A program made the position numbers and the translations under genes. Of a DNA stretch of 64,000 nucleotides, positions 36,247 to 49,247 are shown in pieces (position 1 is the first letter of the stretch; each line of letters opens with the position of its first letter). The notes under the pieces were generated by a model. The model was given only the letters and a program-made list of their open reading frames with translations, had not been told where the DNA came from and made no database searches. The DNA is from Chondrilla cf. caribensis (Eukaryota > Porifera > Demospongiae > Chondrillida > Chondrillidae), in the NCBI GenBank assembly GCA_964020155.1, contig OZ026556.1, positions 2,197,501-2,261,500 of the forward strand, given 5' to 3'.

Positions 36247-37011
36247 ATGGATTACTGTCTAAGATCTTTCCTCGTTCTTCTTTCAATAAAACTCACAGTA
36301 GCTTACCCCACTGAGCATTTGAGTGAGCAGACAAAAGTGCCACTGTGGTGTGAAGGAGTGACGCTGGGCGTAGATATAACTTCTTTGAAGCAGGAAATCA
36401 GAAGGGAAAAATTTGAATTTGAAGACTATCGTCAGAAATTATTCCATGGACATGCCTCTTTGAACATAACTGGGATGGAAGAATTCACTGAAGATAACCA
36501 TTGCAATGTTATTAATATTCCCCCACACTCTGCCACTAGTCACAGCAATGATCGTCAAAGTATGGCCAACAGTTTATGGAAAATTCAACTCTTGAACGTG
36601 ATGTACAAGAAAGTTTTTCAGCTAATCAAGATTCATGAATCTTCTACTACACTGAAGAACAGTGTCATTGGTTCAAATCTTACAGTGATGCAAGTTATGA
36701 TTGACCAATTCGTACAGAACACAGAAGAATATCTGATGGCTGAAAGATGCTCATGCAAAAGTGTGAACTGTTCTGTGCATCAAATGAGCAATGCAGCCAT
36801 CGAGAACATCACGGATCAAGTTAGAAGTAGGCCTGCTTCAGGATGTACCAGAATGAACTTGTTAGGGAAGGTGATAAAGAAAATTTCATGGCTAATGATT
36901 TCAGTTGATAAGAAACTCAAATATCAACAAATACACCTTGCTAGCAACTGGAAATTTTGCAAAGCAATTGCTGCTGTTCAAATTTCAAACTTTATGTGTA
37001 GCCAAAGATGA
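36247..37011 (+). CDS. Secreted helical Cys-rich family protein, subfamily C (C2), intact
   Basis: 254 aa, single exon. Differs from C1 at seven residues after the signal-peptide Met (for example Gln for Arg and Glu for Asp in the first helix, Val for Glu in LLNVMYKK, Lys for Arg near the C-terminal helix). All cysteines, sequons and the MAERCSC and CTRMNLLG blocks are kept. Convergent with intact D2 1,450 bp downstream, so this is the best-preserved C/D pair together with C3/D3. Confidence 0.87.
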   Translation: MDYCLRSFLVLLSIKLTVAYPTEHLSEQTKVPLWCEGVTLGVDITSLKQEIRREKFEFEDYRQKLFHGHASLNITGMEEFTEDNHCNVINIPPHSATSHSNDRQSMANSLWKIQLLNVMYKKVFQLIKIHESSTTLKNSVIGSNLTVMQVMIDQFVQNTEEYLMAERCSCKSVNCSVHQMSNAAIENITDQVRSRPASGCTRMNLLGKVIKKISWLMISVDKKLKYQQIHLASNWKFCKAIAAVQISNFMCSQR

Positions 37012-37502
37012 TGTTATTCCAATTTCTCAGTAGACATATGCAGTTAACCTAATTCAATCAAAATGTACAATGATATTTTAATTATATAACCAGTATTAAT
37101 TTAATTCACACTGTCTTACTCAATGATTGCTTATTTTTATGGAATTATGATTACAACAATGTATAATTATGACATATATTATATAATAATTATAATTATA
37201 ATAATCACACTATTAAGATCCTCCATTAACTAAATCTGCAGATGCAGATCAAAGAAAGGAGTTCCCATTCACACTTCCCCATCATTTACCCTAACCAACT
37301 TTGAGGGACACCCACATAGATCCTAATCCCCTCGTCAAATCCATTAAATTCCAATCACTAATTTATTCCATCCATAATGCTGTTCATTACATATTATTGT
37401 TGTTTGTCATTATTTTTATATTGCATTATTATATGTATCTATTATTACTTAGTGTACTACTATTAGGTAATTATTGTATCCATTATTGTATTCAGCAAAA
37501 TC

Positions 37503-37508
37503 AATAAA
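37503..37508 (+). terminator. Polyadenylation signal after C2
   Basis: AATAAA in the block shared by all C copies, about 490 bp after the stop. Confidence 0.4.
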
Positions 37509-38461
37509 ATGAATACTATAGTAAGGAAATTCACTGTCACTTCATAGTGTGAACACGAATTCCTATACGCGTACCACGGAATATTTTTGTGAAACCTAAG
37601 AGTTAGTTTTTCATTAGGGGTGGTTCAAAGAATGATATCTGTGGAAAATTGTTGAAGTGGTAGGCACCTTGATGCTCTAACAATAGTCCGAATTTGTCTG
37701 TATAGAGTTGAGGGATATGTAGCACATTAGCTCTATGGTTCATGAGTACAAATAGAAGTTGTATAAATAATAGTTGCATGTTAGATGTGCAGCAGCCTGC
37801 TGGACAACTATTAATGTACATGAATCAAAATATGGACGTGTTGTTGCTGTTGAAGAATAGTAGTGCAGTGACACTGTCTATAAGGGCGTGCCTATGTGGA
37901 AACTGGTTGAGAATGACTTGCATTCGAGTAGCCATTACGTATTTATCTGTGCTGTGTATTTATGTGTTTGCTACACCTTTTTAGATTAACATCATACAAA
38001 GCTGTGAACAGCCTTGCACATGTTTGTCAGGAACCATGTGCAAGTATGACATATATTGTTATGAATGCATACAGGGTGATATACAGGGTTGTATTGAGCT
38101 GTTCAACTTTGTACAACCATGTCTTTTTCTTGTGATTCCCTTGGAGCTGGCAATGCAAAAATATTAAAAAATGTTCAAACGTTTCTCCACGTAATGTAGA
38201 TGCAGTCAAAGAATAAATATTTTTGTTTATAGAATATTTTATATTAAGTCTCTATTATAATGAAGCAGTTTAGAGAGAGAGAGAGCAGAGTTGAAATATG
38301 TGTAAATTCATGAAAATTAACAATATTATAGTATTATTAGGATAATACATGTACATAAAATCAGTTTTATATTAGTTCAAAGCATGCAATATAATATTAT
38401 GATTCATAATAATAGTACCTAATTTAAAAGCAAAATCTGATTCAAAATCAGGCAAAAGGGC

Positions 38462-39250
38462 CTAACACATTGAGTTTGCCAAGTCCAGAGTTAATTTGCA
38501 TAGTTTCCAGGTGGTGATACGAACTGATTGGCCCTTCAGGATTCGATCAACAAAATGAACATCTTCACTAATCTTTTTAATCACTTCTCCCAACAAGTTC
38601 ATCCTAGTGCAAGATGGAGGATGAAGCTCCATTCTAACTTGATCCACGACTTTTTCAATGGCTGATGTAGTCATTTGATGGACAATACACTCCTCATTTT
38701 CACAGGAACACTTTTCAGCCATCAAGTATTCCTCAACATTGTCCACAAAGTGTTGGAGCATGAAGTGCAATTTACTAAGCTTTGATATATCTTTATCCAA
38801 AGTATTGACTGATTGGTGGATCTTAATCAGTTTGAAAATTTTCTTAAACATTACATTCAACAGCTGAACCCTCCAAAACCTGTTGGCAATATGCTGGCGA
38901 TCATTTTTGTGCTTGGTGGCTGGCAGCACAGGAATAGTAATGTTTCCACATTTATTTACAGAAAAAAGGCCTACAATATTGAAGTCATTGAAAGATGGTC
39001 GTCCATAAAACAAATCACTTCTGTAACGCTTGAAGTGTGCAGAATCTGTTCTAATAGCCTGTTTCAAATTGCTAATGCTTGCGTCAACTACAGCTCCACA
39101 CCACGGAGGAACTCTTGCATTTATCATTCCTGTGGACATAGTTGCCCTAGTTGCACCTGTTGACTGTTCCATTGGTAGCATATACGTAGCAGCCATACTC
39201 ACAAATGTGCTCAGAATATATGAGCAAATTAATACTCTTGAACTGTACAT
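38462..39250 (-). CDS. Secreted helical Cys-rich family protein, subfamily D (D2), intact
   Basis: 262 aa, single exon. The N-terminal signal peptide (ICSYILSTFVSMAATY) is followed by a Thr/Ser/Met-rich linker and VPPWCGAVVDASISNLKQ. Family marks follow: first helix ending YRSDLFYGRPSF, NKCGNITIPVLPATKHK, NDRQHIANRFWRVQLLN, EEYLMAEKCSCENEECIVHQ, SCTRMNLLGEVIKKI, and a Cys-rich tail (WKLCKL, NSMC). Lys replaces Arg in the MAERCSC block of the other subfamilies. Eight mature cysteines at the family positions. The TATA box is 86 bp upstream. Function unknown. Confidence 0.86.
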   Translation of the reverse strand: MYSSRVLICSYILSTFVSMAATYMLPMEQSTGATRATMSTGMINARVPPWCGAVVDASISNLKQAIRTDSAHFKRYRSDLFYGRPSFNDFNIVGLFSVNKCGNITIPVLPATKHKNDRQHIANRFWRVQLLNVMFKKIFKLIKIHQSVNTLDKDISKLSKLHFMLQHFVDNVEEYLMAEKCSCENEECIVHQMTTSAIEKVVDQVRMELHPPSCTRMNLLGEVIKKISEDVHFVDRILKGQSVRITTWKLCKLTLDLANSMC

Positions 39251-39335
39251 TCTTAAAAAGTCAATCTTAATACTGATACTTAAGATTAAGTTAATATTTG
39301 ACTGATCATCTGCGTTTGTTCAGTCCCTCTCCTCA

Positions 39336-39342
39336 ATTTATA
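39336..39342 (-). promoter_or_regulatory. TATA box of gene D2
   Basis: TATAAAT on the minus strand, 86 bp before the D2 start. Confidence 0.6.
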
Positions 39343-39774
39343 TCAATGTCAATAGATGACTCAGCTCAAACATATCATAATTATTGGAACTATTTATTAA
39401 TTAATACTGACAATTTGTACATACCACGGGATTCACATCCGTTGTAATTGCAAACTTAAGTATGAAAAAATGTTTGACATTAGGTTTATCAGTATCACAA
39501 AATGGATGTTTACTCACTATGTGCTCAAGATACAGGAAATAAGATGCAGCGATGCAAAAGGATATGAAATCCAAACATTTGGAACCAGGTAACAGGAAGG
39601 GAAGGTACTGAAAGATAGTGATATTGCAATTAAAGTCATGATCCACAACATGGTAAACTGTGAGATAACTTCAAGGAAATTATACAAAATGTTGACTGTT
39701 GATAGAGGAAGTATCAGCAAATAGAGAACTACACTTGTATTGATTCTGAATACCACAAGATTCAAAGCAGCTGA

Positions 39775-40342
39775 TGGTATATATTATAGAAAGGATATAT
39801 GTACACATCCCCATACATGTACACTATTGCTATTTGGCTACCATACAAATGTACATACCAGGATGTATGTCAAGTGTGAATCTCAATAAGTGTCGTGACA
39901 TGCACGGTAATTACCCACAATGTAACTGATCAGAAATTTGTTAACGAAAAAGAGAAACCCAACATCATATTGTTCCTGTATGTACAGTCATAACATGGTA
40001 GGAACAGAAGCCGTTGAACAACTTTAATGTGACACTGGTCCTAGGCCTAATTAAGAAATACTATAATATAGCTCTGTAGACACACACAGGGCAAATTTGC
40101 TCATCCTTATTTCAATATCAGGACTATATATGTACAAACTGTTCTTAGACCAATGATCCACATGTTTAGGAAAATCATATTGAGTTTCCACTTCTAAATG
40201 ATCCCCATTTAGGATTAAAATCCTAATGAATTCTTAGAGGACTGACGGGGTTGGAACCAAGTACATACATGAATCCATATACAACCATACGGATATTGGT
40301 GTTTAAATGTCACACACACGCACGCACGCACGCACACACGCA

Positions 40343-40396
<54 letters not shown>

Positions 40397-40650
40397 TCAT
40401 TTGACAACTGGAGTTTGTTGAGTAATTTTTAAACTATTGCTTTGCAGCACCCAAATATGTACAGACACTTGTACATGATGATGAGCAATATAATCATTCG
40501 TGCAAATTACATGAATTTGTACATTTATGAATGAGCAGTCACTATAGTGGTAACTACATATACTGTTATTAGTATAATATAGTAATAGACTGGTATCTAT
40601 TTAGTAGTAAGCTGTATTGCCTCTGTAACAATACCTACTTCTCCATAAAT
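39775..40650. repeat. Dispersed segment R, copy 3 (downstream of D2 promoter)
   Basis: Matches 28003-28855. In this position the (AT)n run is replaced by a CA microsatellite, and the right flank continues into TTCTCCATAAATACTC instead of the 600-bp repeat. Confidence 0.7.
40311..40395. repeat. (CA)n microsatellite inside R copy 3
   Basis: About 85 bp with ACGC interruptions in its left part. A pure CA run lies at the same place in R copy 5. Confidence 0.9.
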
Positions 40651-40849
40651 ACTCCAGTTACAAATATATTTTCAATCCTAGGCTCAGCTGTAACTTTAGA
40701 AGTTTTGTAATAATAATCAACTGTAATGGTTCAAAGTCAATGTTGTGACTCAAGTAGAAAGGACAAACAATATAAATCATAGCTAAAAAATCCAATTGAT
40801 GACCATCTATATAGGCAACACCAAACTATTCATATTATACTATTACTAG

Positions 40850-41175
40850 CCAGTAAGCCTGCCTTTGGTGGGCTCACTGCCCATGGCGTGCAGTACGCCG
40901 GCTAATTGTACACCACGTAGTCGTGCCAGCTAGTGTAGCAGTGGAGTATGACATGTGTCATAAATAATTATTGGAATATCAACATACTGTAGTGTAAAAT
41001 GTATGCATATTGTGAATGACATGGTCATGCAACTGGAGAAATGTTAATGAATATATGTACAAAGTCTTTAATCATGATGTAGTGCCTCGGGATACGACAG
41101 TAAGTTTAAAAATAATTGTTGGACGACAGCCAATGGAATCACCCGATAACCGGAAGTCACTGGGACAACAATTAA
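40850..41175 (+). mobile_element. Retroposon-like unit, truncated copy
   Basis: Matches the 5' part of the unit at 50700-51235 (CTAGCCAGTGAGCCTGCCTT type start, GC-richer than its surroundings). It breaks off at AATTAAAAATGGCC, where the sequence switches to a copy of the 24.2-kb spacer. Confidence 0.5.
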
Positions 41176-41699
41176 AAATGGCCATCAGCTGCAAATATTA
41201 TATCATTACATAGGTGTTAATAATGTACAAGAGTACAAGCCTTCACTCCTACTTTGAACGATGGAATGATTTGCATTGCATGCTGCAATGTGACATGTCC
41301 ACTTTATTTTTGGCATTTCTAATTGATTACATCTATGTAGATAACTTCACAAGGACCTCTTTTTGTAGAAAATTACAATGCATACACATGCATGATCACA
41401 GAGCTAAGGGTATGATTAACTATCCTGTGCAATGTATGATAATGGTATATCCACTCATGTAACACGTGCCTGCACAATATGTTTTAATGTGAAACTTCAT
41501 TGTACACAAATACTCTTTTTACTCTCAACAACAGCCATATTCCTCATGAATGAAAATGTATTCAATTGTTGTGAAATTCTGTTACCATGAATAACAAGTG
41601 GTATTGAATGCACGTCAATCTATGTAGTAACTAGTTGGCGATGATTGTCATTGGACTTGGTACATGTATTGAAGTGGATTAAGTCTACTCACATCCTGC

Positions 41700-44600
41700 C
41701 AAGTCATACATGTCATGGTACTTATAATAAAACCATACAATGACTGGTTCTCATCTATTTGACTTCTATCATAATATATCTACACTGCAGCGCAATCTTC
41801 CCTGTAGATCACATGAGTACCTCACAATAACTTCTGTAAGATAAGATTTCCTGAAATAGGCACTGAGACACACTGTGAAGGTCCCTAATACTGATAACCT
41901 CACTATTTCCTCAATATAGGAAGAAAGGTGATCTCTAGTATAAGTGAGAAATACCTATTGCATTCACCTTTCATAGGAGGGAAAATTAGACTTCATTTCA
42001 AGTACTGATCACATGGACTGTGCAAACTGAAGCCATATGGGACCTGGTACTATACATTCGATTTAGTATGTGTTTTGATGTTTAACTATGACCATATGTT
42101 CATGCGTATCCATTTACGCATAATATAATATACAGCATCTGCTATATCTATACAATGTGATAGTCATTAGAGCAATAATCGATGCTTGAATAAATTTGTA
42201 AGTTCTATGCAGTTAAAAGGACTAATTCACAGAGGTTTGAAATACTCTTGATTGAGCCCCCTTGTTGAAAATTTAATGCAGAATTTTCTTTCACATTCTT
42301 CCAAGGAACTCTAATCACTTGAGGTCTATGGAGTACTTGAAATGAAGCTATACAATGACTTGTTCTTGTCTATCAACCATTGTCATTTATTATCATTAAT
42401 TTTATTATCATTACGAGAAGATAAATGAACAAACAGCAACCATAATTTAACCCAGGCAAGTACAACCACAGTATATTATAATTATTATCAATAATTACTT
42501 GGAAGAACACTATTGAAACATTGTTGAAAGGCCTTGTTTCAATACATTTTTGTGAAACAGAGCCTTTCAACAATAATTCAATAGTGTTTCCTACTTGATG
42601 AAAACAGGATTTTCCTCCTGTGCTTCCCTTAGGTAACTCGATCGCCGACTACAACACATAGCATCTACAAGACATAATTTACAGAATTTATTAGGGATAA
42701 ACTGTAAAAATCCCTGATAATGATATCATAAGCATTCACTCTATGTAGAAAGGAAAAGGTGGACATAAGTGATAAATTCCTATTGTTATGATAGACATTA
42801 CGTCAAGTACTTACCTAATGGATGGTGCATAGGGAAGCCCTACAGACATAAAGGGAACAAACAATTGGTATGTGCTATAGTTCTAAAAGCTATTAATATC
42901 CACTCATGTAAGTGTGTAACTAAATGCGCCTCTTATATAGTATTCATGCTATTCTGACAATGAGATTATATTGATGATTTACTATTATTTAGGTTCAGCA
43001 CTGTCAGAGCAGGACATCAATGGAGGGTTGGACTACTCTCATTTGAACCTCCTTTTGGTGAACGCTAAGTAAAAAATTGATCCAACACTCTGCCAAGGGT
43101 ATTTAAATTACCCTAGGTACGTGTAGTAATAAAATGAATACACAGTAATGCAATCTTCCTAATGGATTACATTACTACATCTCAATAGCTCTTGTGGAAT
43201 GCAATTTCCAGGGACAAACTGAAAAAAAACCCAATTATTGATAACCTTAGCATTTCCTCCATGTAGAAATAAAAAGGTGAGTTCAAAGGAAAAATTACCT
43301 ATTGCTCCAGTCTTTCACAGGAGGGACAGTTATAGTTATTACATCATGCAATTACTGATCTCATTGATAGTGTATATAGAAGCCCTACAGATACTAATCA
43401 GAGCAAGCAATGTGCGCTATTGTTCTCACACATATATACGTATACAATAACTAACAAATTAAATACTTACCATTCACCTCTGTAACTAGATATACCCTCA
43501 CTATTCATAATATCAAAGCTATTAAATATGATGTGATTACAACAATAATTGGTTCTTGTGTAATTTTATAATACATAATTATGTTCTACACTGTTATGGC
43601 ATAGATACTCTATACACTTTGGCAGCACATATCCATACAGGATTGGACTACTCTCATGCATCCAAGCCTCTTTTTGACAAACATGAAATAGAAATGAATT
43701 CAACACCCTGTCTATTGTAATCGAATATCATTTCTCCAGGTTTAGTACCGGAAATAGGAAGCCGTACAATGACTTGTGCTTATCTACTTGACCTTACCCT
43801 AATCATAATGTATCTATGTAAAGTATTGCAAGCTTCCTAAAAGGTAACATGACCACATCACAATGGTAGCTATTATGTAAGTTGCAGAAAATATAGGGGG
43901 CAAACCATAAAAATCCCGAATACTGATACTACAGCATTGCCTGAATGTAGACCGAAAAAGGTTGCTATTAGTGAGAAACACCAATGTGGTGTTATTAAAT
44001 ATGATAACGGAAGCCCTACAGATACTAAACAGGGCAAACAACCCAGTATGTGCTATTGTTCAACTAATACATTAAGCACCAGTTCTGACAAATATGAAAT
44101 GTACCTCAGTAACTATAGATACCACTACTAATATAGTATCCATATTATCCAAATGCTGAGATTATAGCAAAGTGCCTCTAGCTTGCATATAATATTATTT
44201 ATGGGCTCTAGACTAAAATAGTGAGGCATATCCACAGGAGAGTGGACTACTCTCATTCAAATCTCCATTGGTAAATGCGGTAGCTCATTCAACAGTTTGC
44301 CAAGGGTATTGCAAATACTCGAGGTACATGCAAGATTCATAATCAAGCCATACAATGACTTCTTCTTATCTATGTGACCTTACTCTTATCATATTATGTC
44401 TATGAACAGCATTGCTATCTTCCTGTTAGAAACATGACCACATTACAATAGTATCTACAAGATGTAATTACAGAATTGATCACGCACAAACTGTAAAAAA
44501 TCCCTCCTACTGATAACCTTTGGATTGAAATTCCTCAATGTAGAAAGAAAAAAGGTGAGTACAAGTGAGAAATCCTATTGTTATGTTAGTCATTACATCA

Positions 44601-45027
44601 AGTACTGATTTCATGGATGGTGCATCCATAAGCCATATTGATACTAAACAAAGCAAGCAATCAAGTATGTGCTACTATTCTCCAACATGATTTAATAAAT
44701 GAACTACATATGTACCTTGTTAACTAGATATGCCTACTATATTATACAGTATCTATGTTATCCAGGCAATGTAATTATAGCAATACAGTAATCGACTCGC
44801 ATAATTTTATGGGTTTCACATTTTCATAGCAGGACGTATCCACAGAGGGTTGGACCACTCTTGTCTGGTGAACATAAAGTAGATTTTCATTCAACACCTG
44901 CTCAAGGGTATTCAAATTACAAAAGGCACAGTACTGGGAATGAAGCCTTACAGTAACCTGATCTCATCTACCTGACCTTACCCTATACCATATAATCTAT
45001 GTACTATATTACAATCTTCCTAATGGT
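41700..45027. repeat. ~600-bp tandem repeat array upstream of C3
   Basis: Collinear with 24720-28003 including the 84-bp hairpin at 42506. The spacer part 41180-41700 also matches 24180-24720. Confidence 0.8.
42506..42589. repeat. 84-bp hairpin (MITE-like), copy 2
   Basis: Same palindrome and same site as at 25503, differing at one or two bases. Confidence 0.85.
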
Positions 45028-45868
45028 ATATATTATAGAAAGGATATATGTACACGTCCCCATACATGTATACTTTCGCTATTTGGCTACCATACAAATG
45101 TACATATCAGGATGTATGTCAAGTGTGAATCTCAATAAGTGTCGTGGCATGCACGGTAATTACCCACAATGTAACTGATCAGAAATTTGTTAACGAAAAG
45201 AGAAACCCAACATCACATTGTTCCTGTATGTACAGTCATAACATGGTAGGAACAGAAGCCGTTGAACAACTTTAATGCGACACTGGTCCTAGGCCTAATT
45301 AAGAAATGCTATATAGCTCTGTAGACACACACAGGGCAAATTTGCTCCTCCTTATTGCAATATCAGGACTATATATGTACAAACTGTTCTTAGACCAATG
45401 ATCCACATGTTTAGGATAATCATATTGAGTTTCCACTTCCTGATCTATAGGATTATAATCCAACTGAAGTTCGAGATGACTGATGGGGTTGGAACGTTAA
45501 GGACAACATGAATGCATACACAATCATACAGATACGTATGTTTTAAATGTCACAGATATATTATATACATATAATTCCAAGGCATTTTCAATAACACAAA
45601 AACACACGAGGAAAAAGCTTAAGAATCCTTGCATTCATTGGGCAACTGGAACATGTTAAGTAATTGGTAAGCTTCGCGCTCGAGGGACTCGGTATTTATA
45701 TGTCATAATGCCCTTGTGCCCATGTCTTAACCATTATAGCATCCGTTGCTAATGCTTTATACTGTTGCTAACGCTTGTACATTATAAAATTGCTGTATAA
45801 TAGTACTGTTTCTATGGTAACGGATGCTATTTATTAGCAAGGTGTATTGCCTCTGTAACATTACCTAC
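45027..45868. repeat. Dispersed segment R, copy 4, with partial MITE
   Basis: Matches 28003-28855, but about 150 bp of its right part is replaced by the right half of the composite MITE (45669-45830). Confidence 0.7.
45669..45830. mobile_element. Composite foldback MITE, copy 3 (left half missing)
   Basis: Starts inside the GC-rich loop (GCTTCGCGCTCGAGGGACTC) and keeps the right arm CCATGTCTTAACC and the ATAGCATCCGTT...AACGGATGCTAT pair. A deletion removed the left arm and flanking R sequence. Confidence 0.75.
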
Positions 45869-46244
45869 ATTTTCATAGCAGGACGTATCCACAGAGGGTT
45901 GGATCACTCTTGTTGAGCTTCTGGTGAACATAAAGTAGATTTTCATTCAACACCTGCTCAAGGGTATTCAAATTACAGAAGGTACAGTACTGGGAATGAA
46001 GCCTTACAGTAACCTGATCTTATCTACTTGACCTTACCCTATACCATATAATCTATGTACTGTATTACAATTTTCCTAGTAGGTCACACGACTAGATCAC
46101 AATATGTGCTACAACATGTGATTTCCAGAATACACACAGGGACACACTTCAAAAAATTCCCACACTGATAACATCACCATTTCCTAGATTAACTTGATTC
46201 TTTTTTTGAAGAATTGTGTAAGAATTGATAAGTAGCTAAGCAGG

Positions 46245-46251
46245 TATAAAA
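46245..46251 (+). promoter_or_regulatory. TATA box of gene C3
   Basis: TATAAAA, same context as C1. Confidence 0.65.
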
Positions 46252-46374
46252 CTACCTGAAGATGCACTGCAGGTTAACAGTGAGCGAGTAAAGATTGTGA
46301 TTCAATTTAGTATATTTAACCAATCATTCAACATGTTGCTCTGTTTAGTGGAGAAAAGGCGCAAAGTATCAATC

Positions 46375-47139
46375 ATGGATTACTGTCTAAGATCTTTCCT
46401 CGTTCTTCTTTCAATAAAACTCACAGTAGCTTACCCCACTGAGCATTTGAGTGAGCAGACAAAAGTGCCACTGTGGTGTGAAGGAGTGACGCTGGGCGTA
46501 GATATAACTTCTTTGAAGCAGGAAATCAGAAGGGATAAATTTGAATTTGAAGACTATCGTCAGAAATTATTCCATGGACATGCCTCTTTGAACATAACTG
46601 GGATGGAAGAATTCACTGAAGATAACCATTGCAATGTTATTAATATTCCCCCACACTCTGCCACTAGTCACAGCAATGATCGTCAAAGTATGGCCAACAG
46701 TTTATGGAAAATTCAACTCTTAAACGAGATGTACAAGAAAGTTTTTCAGCTAATCAAGATTCATGAATCTTCTACTACACTGAAGAACAGTATCATTGGT
46801 TCAAATCTTACAGTGATGCAAGTTATGATTGACCAATTCGTACAGAACACAGAAGAATATCTGATGGCTGAGAGATGCTCGTGCAAAAGTGTGAACTGTT
46901 CTGTGCATCAAATGAGTAATGCAGCCATTGAGAACATCATGGATCAAGTTAGAAGAAGGCCTGCTTCAGGATGTACCAGAATGAACTTGTTAGGGAAGGT
47001 GATAAGGAAAATTTCATTGCTAATGATTTCAGTGGATAAGAAACTCAAATATCAACGAATACACCTTGCTAGCAACTGGAAATTTTGCAAAGCAATTGCT
47101 GCTGTTCAAATTTCAAACTTTATGTGTAGCCAAAGATGA
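46375..47139 (+). CDS. Secreted helical Cys-rich family protein, subfamily C (C3), intact
   Basis: 254 aa, single exon, nearly identical to C1 and C2. Distinct changes are Met for Thr and Arg for Ser in the stretch NIMDQVRRRP (shared with C4) and Leu for Trp in KISLLM. All cysteines and sequons are kept. The upstream in-frame Met (46297) is present as in the other copies. Convergent with D3. Confidence 0.87.
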   Translation: MDYCLRSFLVLLSIKLTVAYPTEHLSEQTKVPLWCEGVTLGVDITSLKQEIRRDKFEFEDYRQKLFHGHASLNITGMEEFTEDNHCNVINIPPHSATSHSNDRQSMANSLWKIQLLNEMYKKVFQLIKIHESSTTLKNSIIGSNLTVMQVMIDQFVQNTEEYLMAERCSCKSVNCSVHQMSNAAIENIMDQVRRRPASGCTRMNLLGKVIRKISLLMISVDKKLKYQRIHLASNWKFCKAIAAVQISNFMCSQR

Positions 47140-47650
47140 TGTGTTCCAATTTCTCAGTAGGCATATGCAGTTAACCTAATTCAATCAAAATGTACAATGA
47201 TATTTTATATATATAACCAGACTTTAGTATTAATTTAATTCACATTCTCTTACTCCATTATTGCATATTTTTATGGAATTATGATTACAATAATATACAT
47301 GTATAATTATGACATATATGATATATATAATAATTATATTTATAATAATCACACTATTAAGATCCTCCATTAACTCAATCTGCAGATGCAGATCAAAGAA
47401 AGGAGTTCCCATACACACTCCCCATCATTTTACCCTAACCAACGTTGAGGGGCACACACATAGATCCTAATCCCTTTGTCCAATCCATTAAATTCCAATC
47501 ACTAATTTATTTCATCCATAATGCTCTTCATTACATATTATTGTTGTTTGTCATTATTTTTATATTGTATTATTACATATATGTATCTATTATTATTTAG
47601 TGTACTACTATTAGGTAATTATTGTATCCATTATTGTATTCAGCAAAATC

Positions 47651-47656
47651 AATAAA
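47651..47656 (+). terminator. Polyadenylation signal after C3
   Basis: AATAAA in the shared downstream block. Confidence 0.4.
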
Positions 47657-48359
47657 ATGAATAATACTATAGTAAGGAAATTCACTGTCACTTCATAGTG
47701 GGAACACGAATTCCCCTATGCGTTCCACGGACTATTTTTGTGAAACCCTAAGAGTTAGTTTTTCATTAGAGCATGCTTGGAAGACTGATATCTGTGGAAA
47801 ATTGTTGAAGTGGTAGGCACCTTGATGCTCTAACAATAGTCTGAATTTGTCTGTAAAGAGTTGAGGGATATGTAGCACATTAGCTCTATGGTTGATGAGT
47901 ACAAATAGAAGATGTATAAATAACAGTTGCATGTTAGATGTGCAGCAGCCTGCTGGACAACTATTATCGTACATGAATCAAAATATGGACGTGTTGTTGC
48001 TGTTGAAGTATAGTAGTACAGTGACACTGTCTATAAGGGCATGGAGCTTGCAATGCAAAAATATTAAAAAATGTTCAAACGTTTCTCCACGTAATGTAGA
48101 TGCAGTCAAAGAATAAATATTTCAGTTTATAGAATATTTTATATTAAGTCTCTTAAATAATAAAGCAGTTTAGAGAGAGAGAGCAGAGTTGAAATATGAG
48201 TAAATTCATGAAAATTAACAATATTATAGTATTATTAGGATAATACATGTACATAAAATCAGTTTTATATTAGTTCAAAGCATGCAATATAATATTATGA
48301 TTCATAATAATAGTACCTAATTTAAAAGCAAAATCTGATTCAAAATCAGGCAAAAGGGC

Positions 48360-49148
48360 CTAACACATTGAGTTTGCCAAGTCCACAGTTAATTTGCATA
48401 GTTTCCAGGTGGTAATACGAACTGATTGGCCCTTCAGGATTCGATCAACAAAATGAACATCTTCACTAATCTTTTTAATCACTTCTCCCAACAAGTTCAT
48501 CCTAGTGCAAGACGGAGGATGAAGTTCCATTCTAACTTGATCCACGACTTTTTCAATGGCTGATGTAGTCATTTCATGGACGATACACTCCTCATTTTCA
48601 CAGGAACACTTTTCAGCCATCAAGTATTCTTCAACATTGTCCACAAAGTGTTGGAGCATGAAGTGCAATTTACTAAGCTTTGATATATCTTTATCCAAAG
48701 TATTGACTGATTGGTGGATCTTAATCAGTTTGAAAATTTTCTTAAACATTACATTCAACAGCTGAACCCTCCAAAACCTGTTGGCAATATGCTGACGATC
48801 ATTTTTGTGCTTGGTGGCTGGCAGCACAGGAATAGTAATGTTTCCACATTTATTTACAGAAAAAAGGCCTACAATATTGAAGTCATTGAAAGAGGGTCGT
48901 CCGTAAAACAAATCACTTCTGTAACGCTTGAAGTGTGCGGAATCTGTTCTGATAGCCTGTTTCAAATTGCTAATGCTTGCGTCAACTACAGCTCCACACC
49001 ACGGAGGAACTCTTGCATTTATCATTCCTGTGGACATAGTTGCCCTAGTTGCACCTGTTGACTGTTCCATTGGTAGCATATACGTAGCAGCCAAACTCAC
49101 AAATGTGCTCAAAATATATGAGCAAATAAACAGTCTTGAACTGTACAT
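48360..49148 (-). CDS. Secreted helical Cys-rich family protein, subfamily D (D3), intact
   Basis: 262 aa, single exon. Differs from D2 at five residues: two in the signal peptide (LF for VL), Leu for Met at the end of the hydrophobic core, Glu for Gln after ECIVH, and Val for Leu in KLTVDLA. All family cysteines and blocks are kept. The spacer to C3 is about 400 bp shorter than in the C2/D2 pair because of a deletion near 48043. Confidence 0.86.
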   Translation of the reverse strand: MYSSRLFICSYILSTFVSLAATYMLPMEQSTGATRATMSTGMINARVPPWCGAVVDASISNLKQAIRTDSAHFKRYRSDLFYGRPSFNDFNIVGLFSVNKCGNITIPVLPATKHKNDRQHIANRFWRVQLLNVMFKKIFKLIKIHQSVNTLDKDISKLSKLHFMLQHFVDNVEEYLMAEKCSCENEECIVHEMTTSAIEKVVDQVRMELHPPSCTRMNLLGEVIKKISEDVHFVDRILKGQSVRITTWKLCKLTVDLANSMC

Positions 49149-49240
49149 CCTTAAAAAGTCAATCTCAATATATACTGATGCAGCTTAAGATTAAGCTAAT
49201 ATTTGACTGATCATCTGCTTTTGTTCAGTCCCTCTCCTCA

Positions 49241-49247
49241 ATTTATA
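49241..49247 (-). promoter_or_regulatory. TATA box of gene D3
   Basis: TATAAAT on the minus strand, 93 bp before the D3 start. Confidence 0.6.

Noticed and set aside
39401..39646. 81-codon minus-strand frame upstream of D2, kept at 49306-49551 upstream of D3
   Set aside because: The two copies differ at five codons and all the differences I see change the residue, as expected of non-coding duplicated DNA; the D1 copy of the region is cut short.
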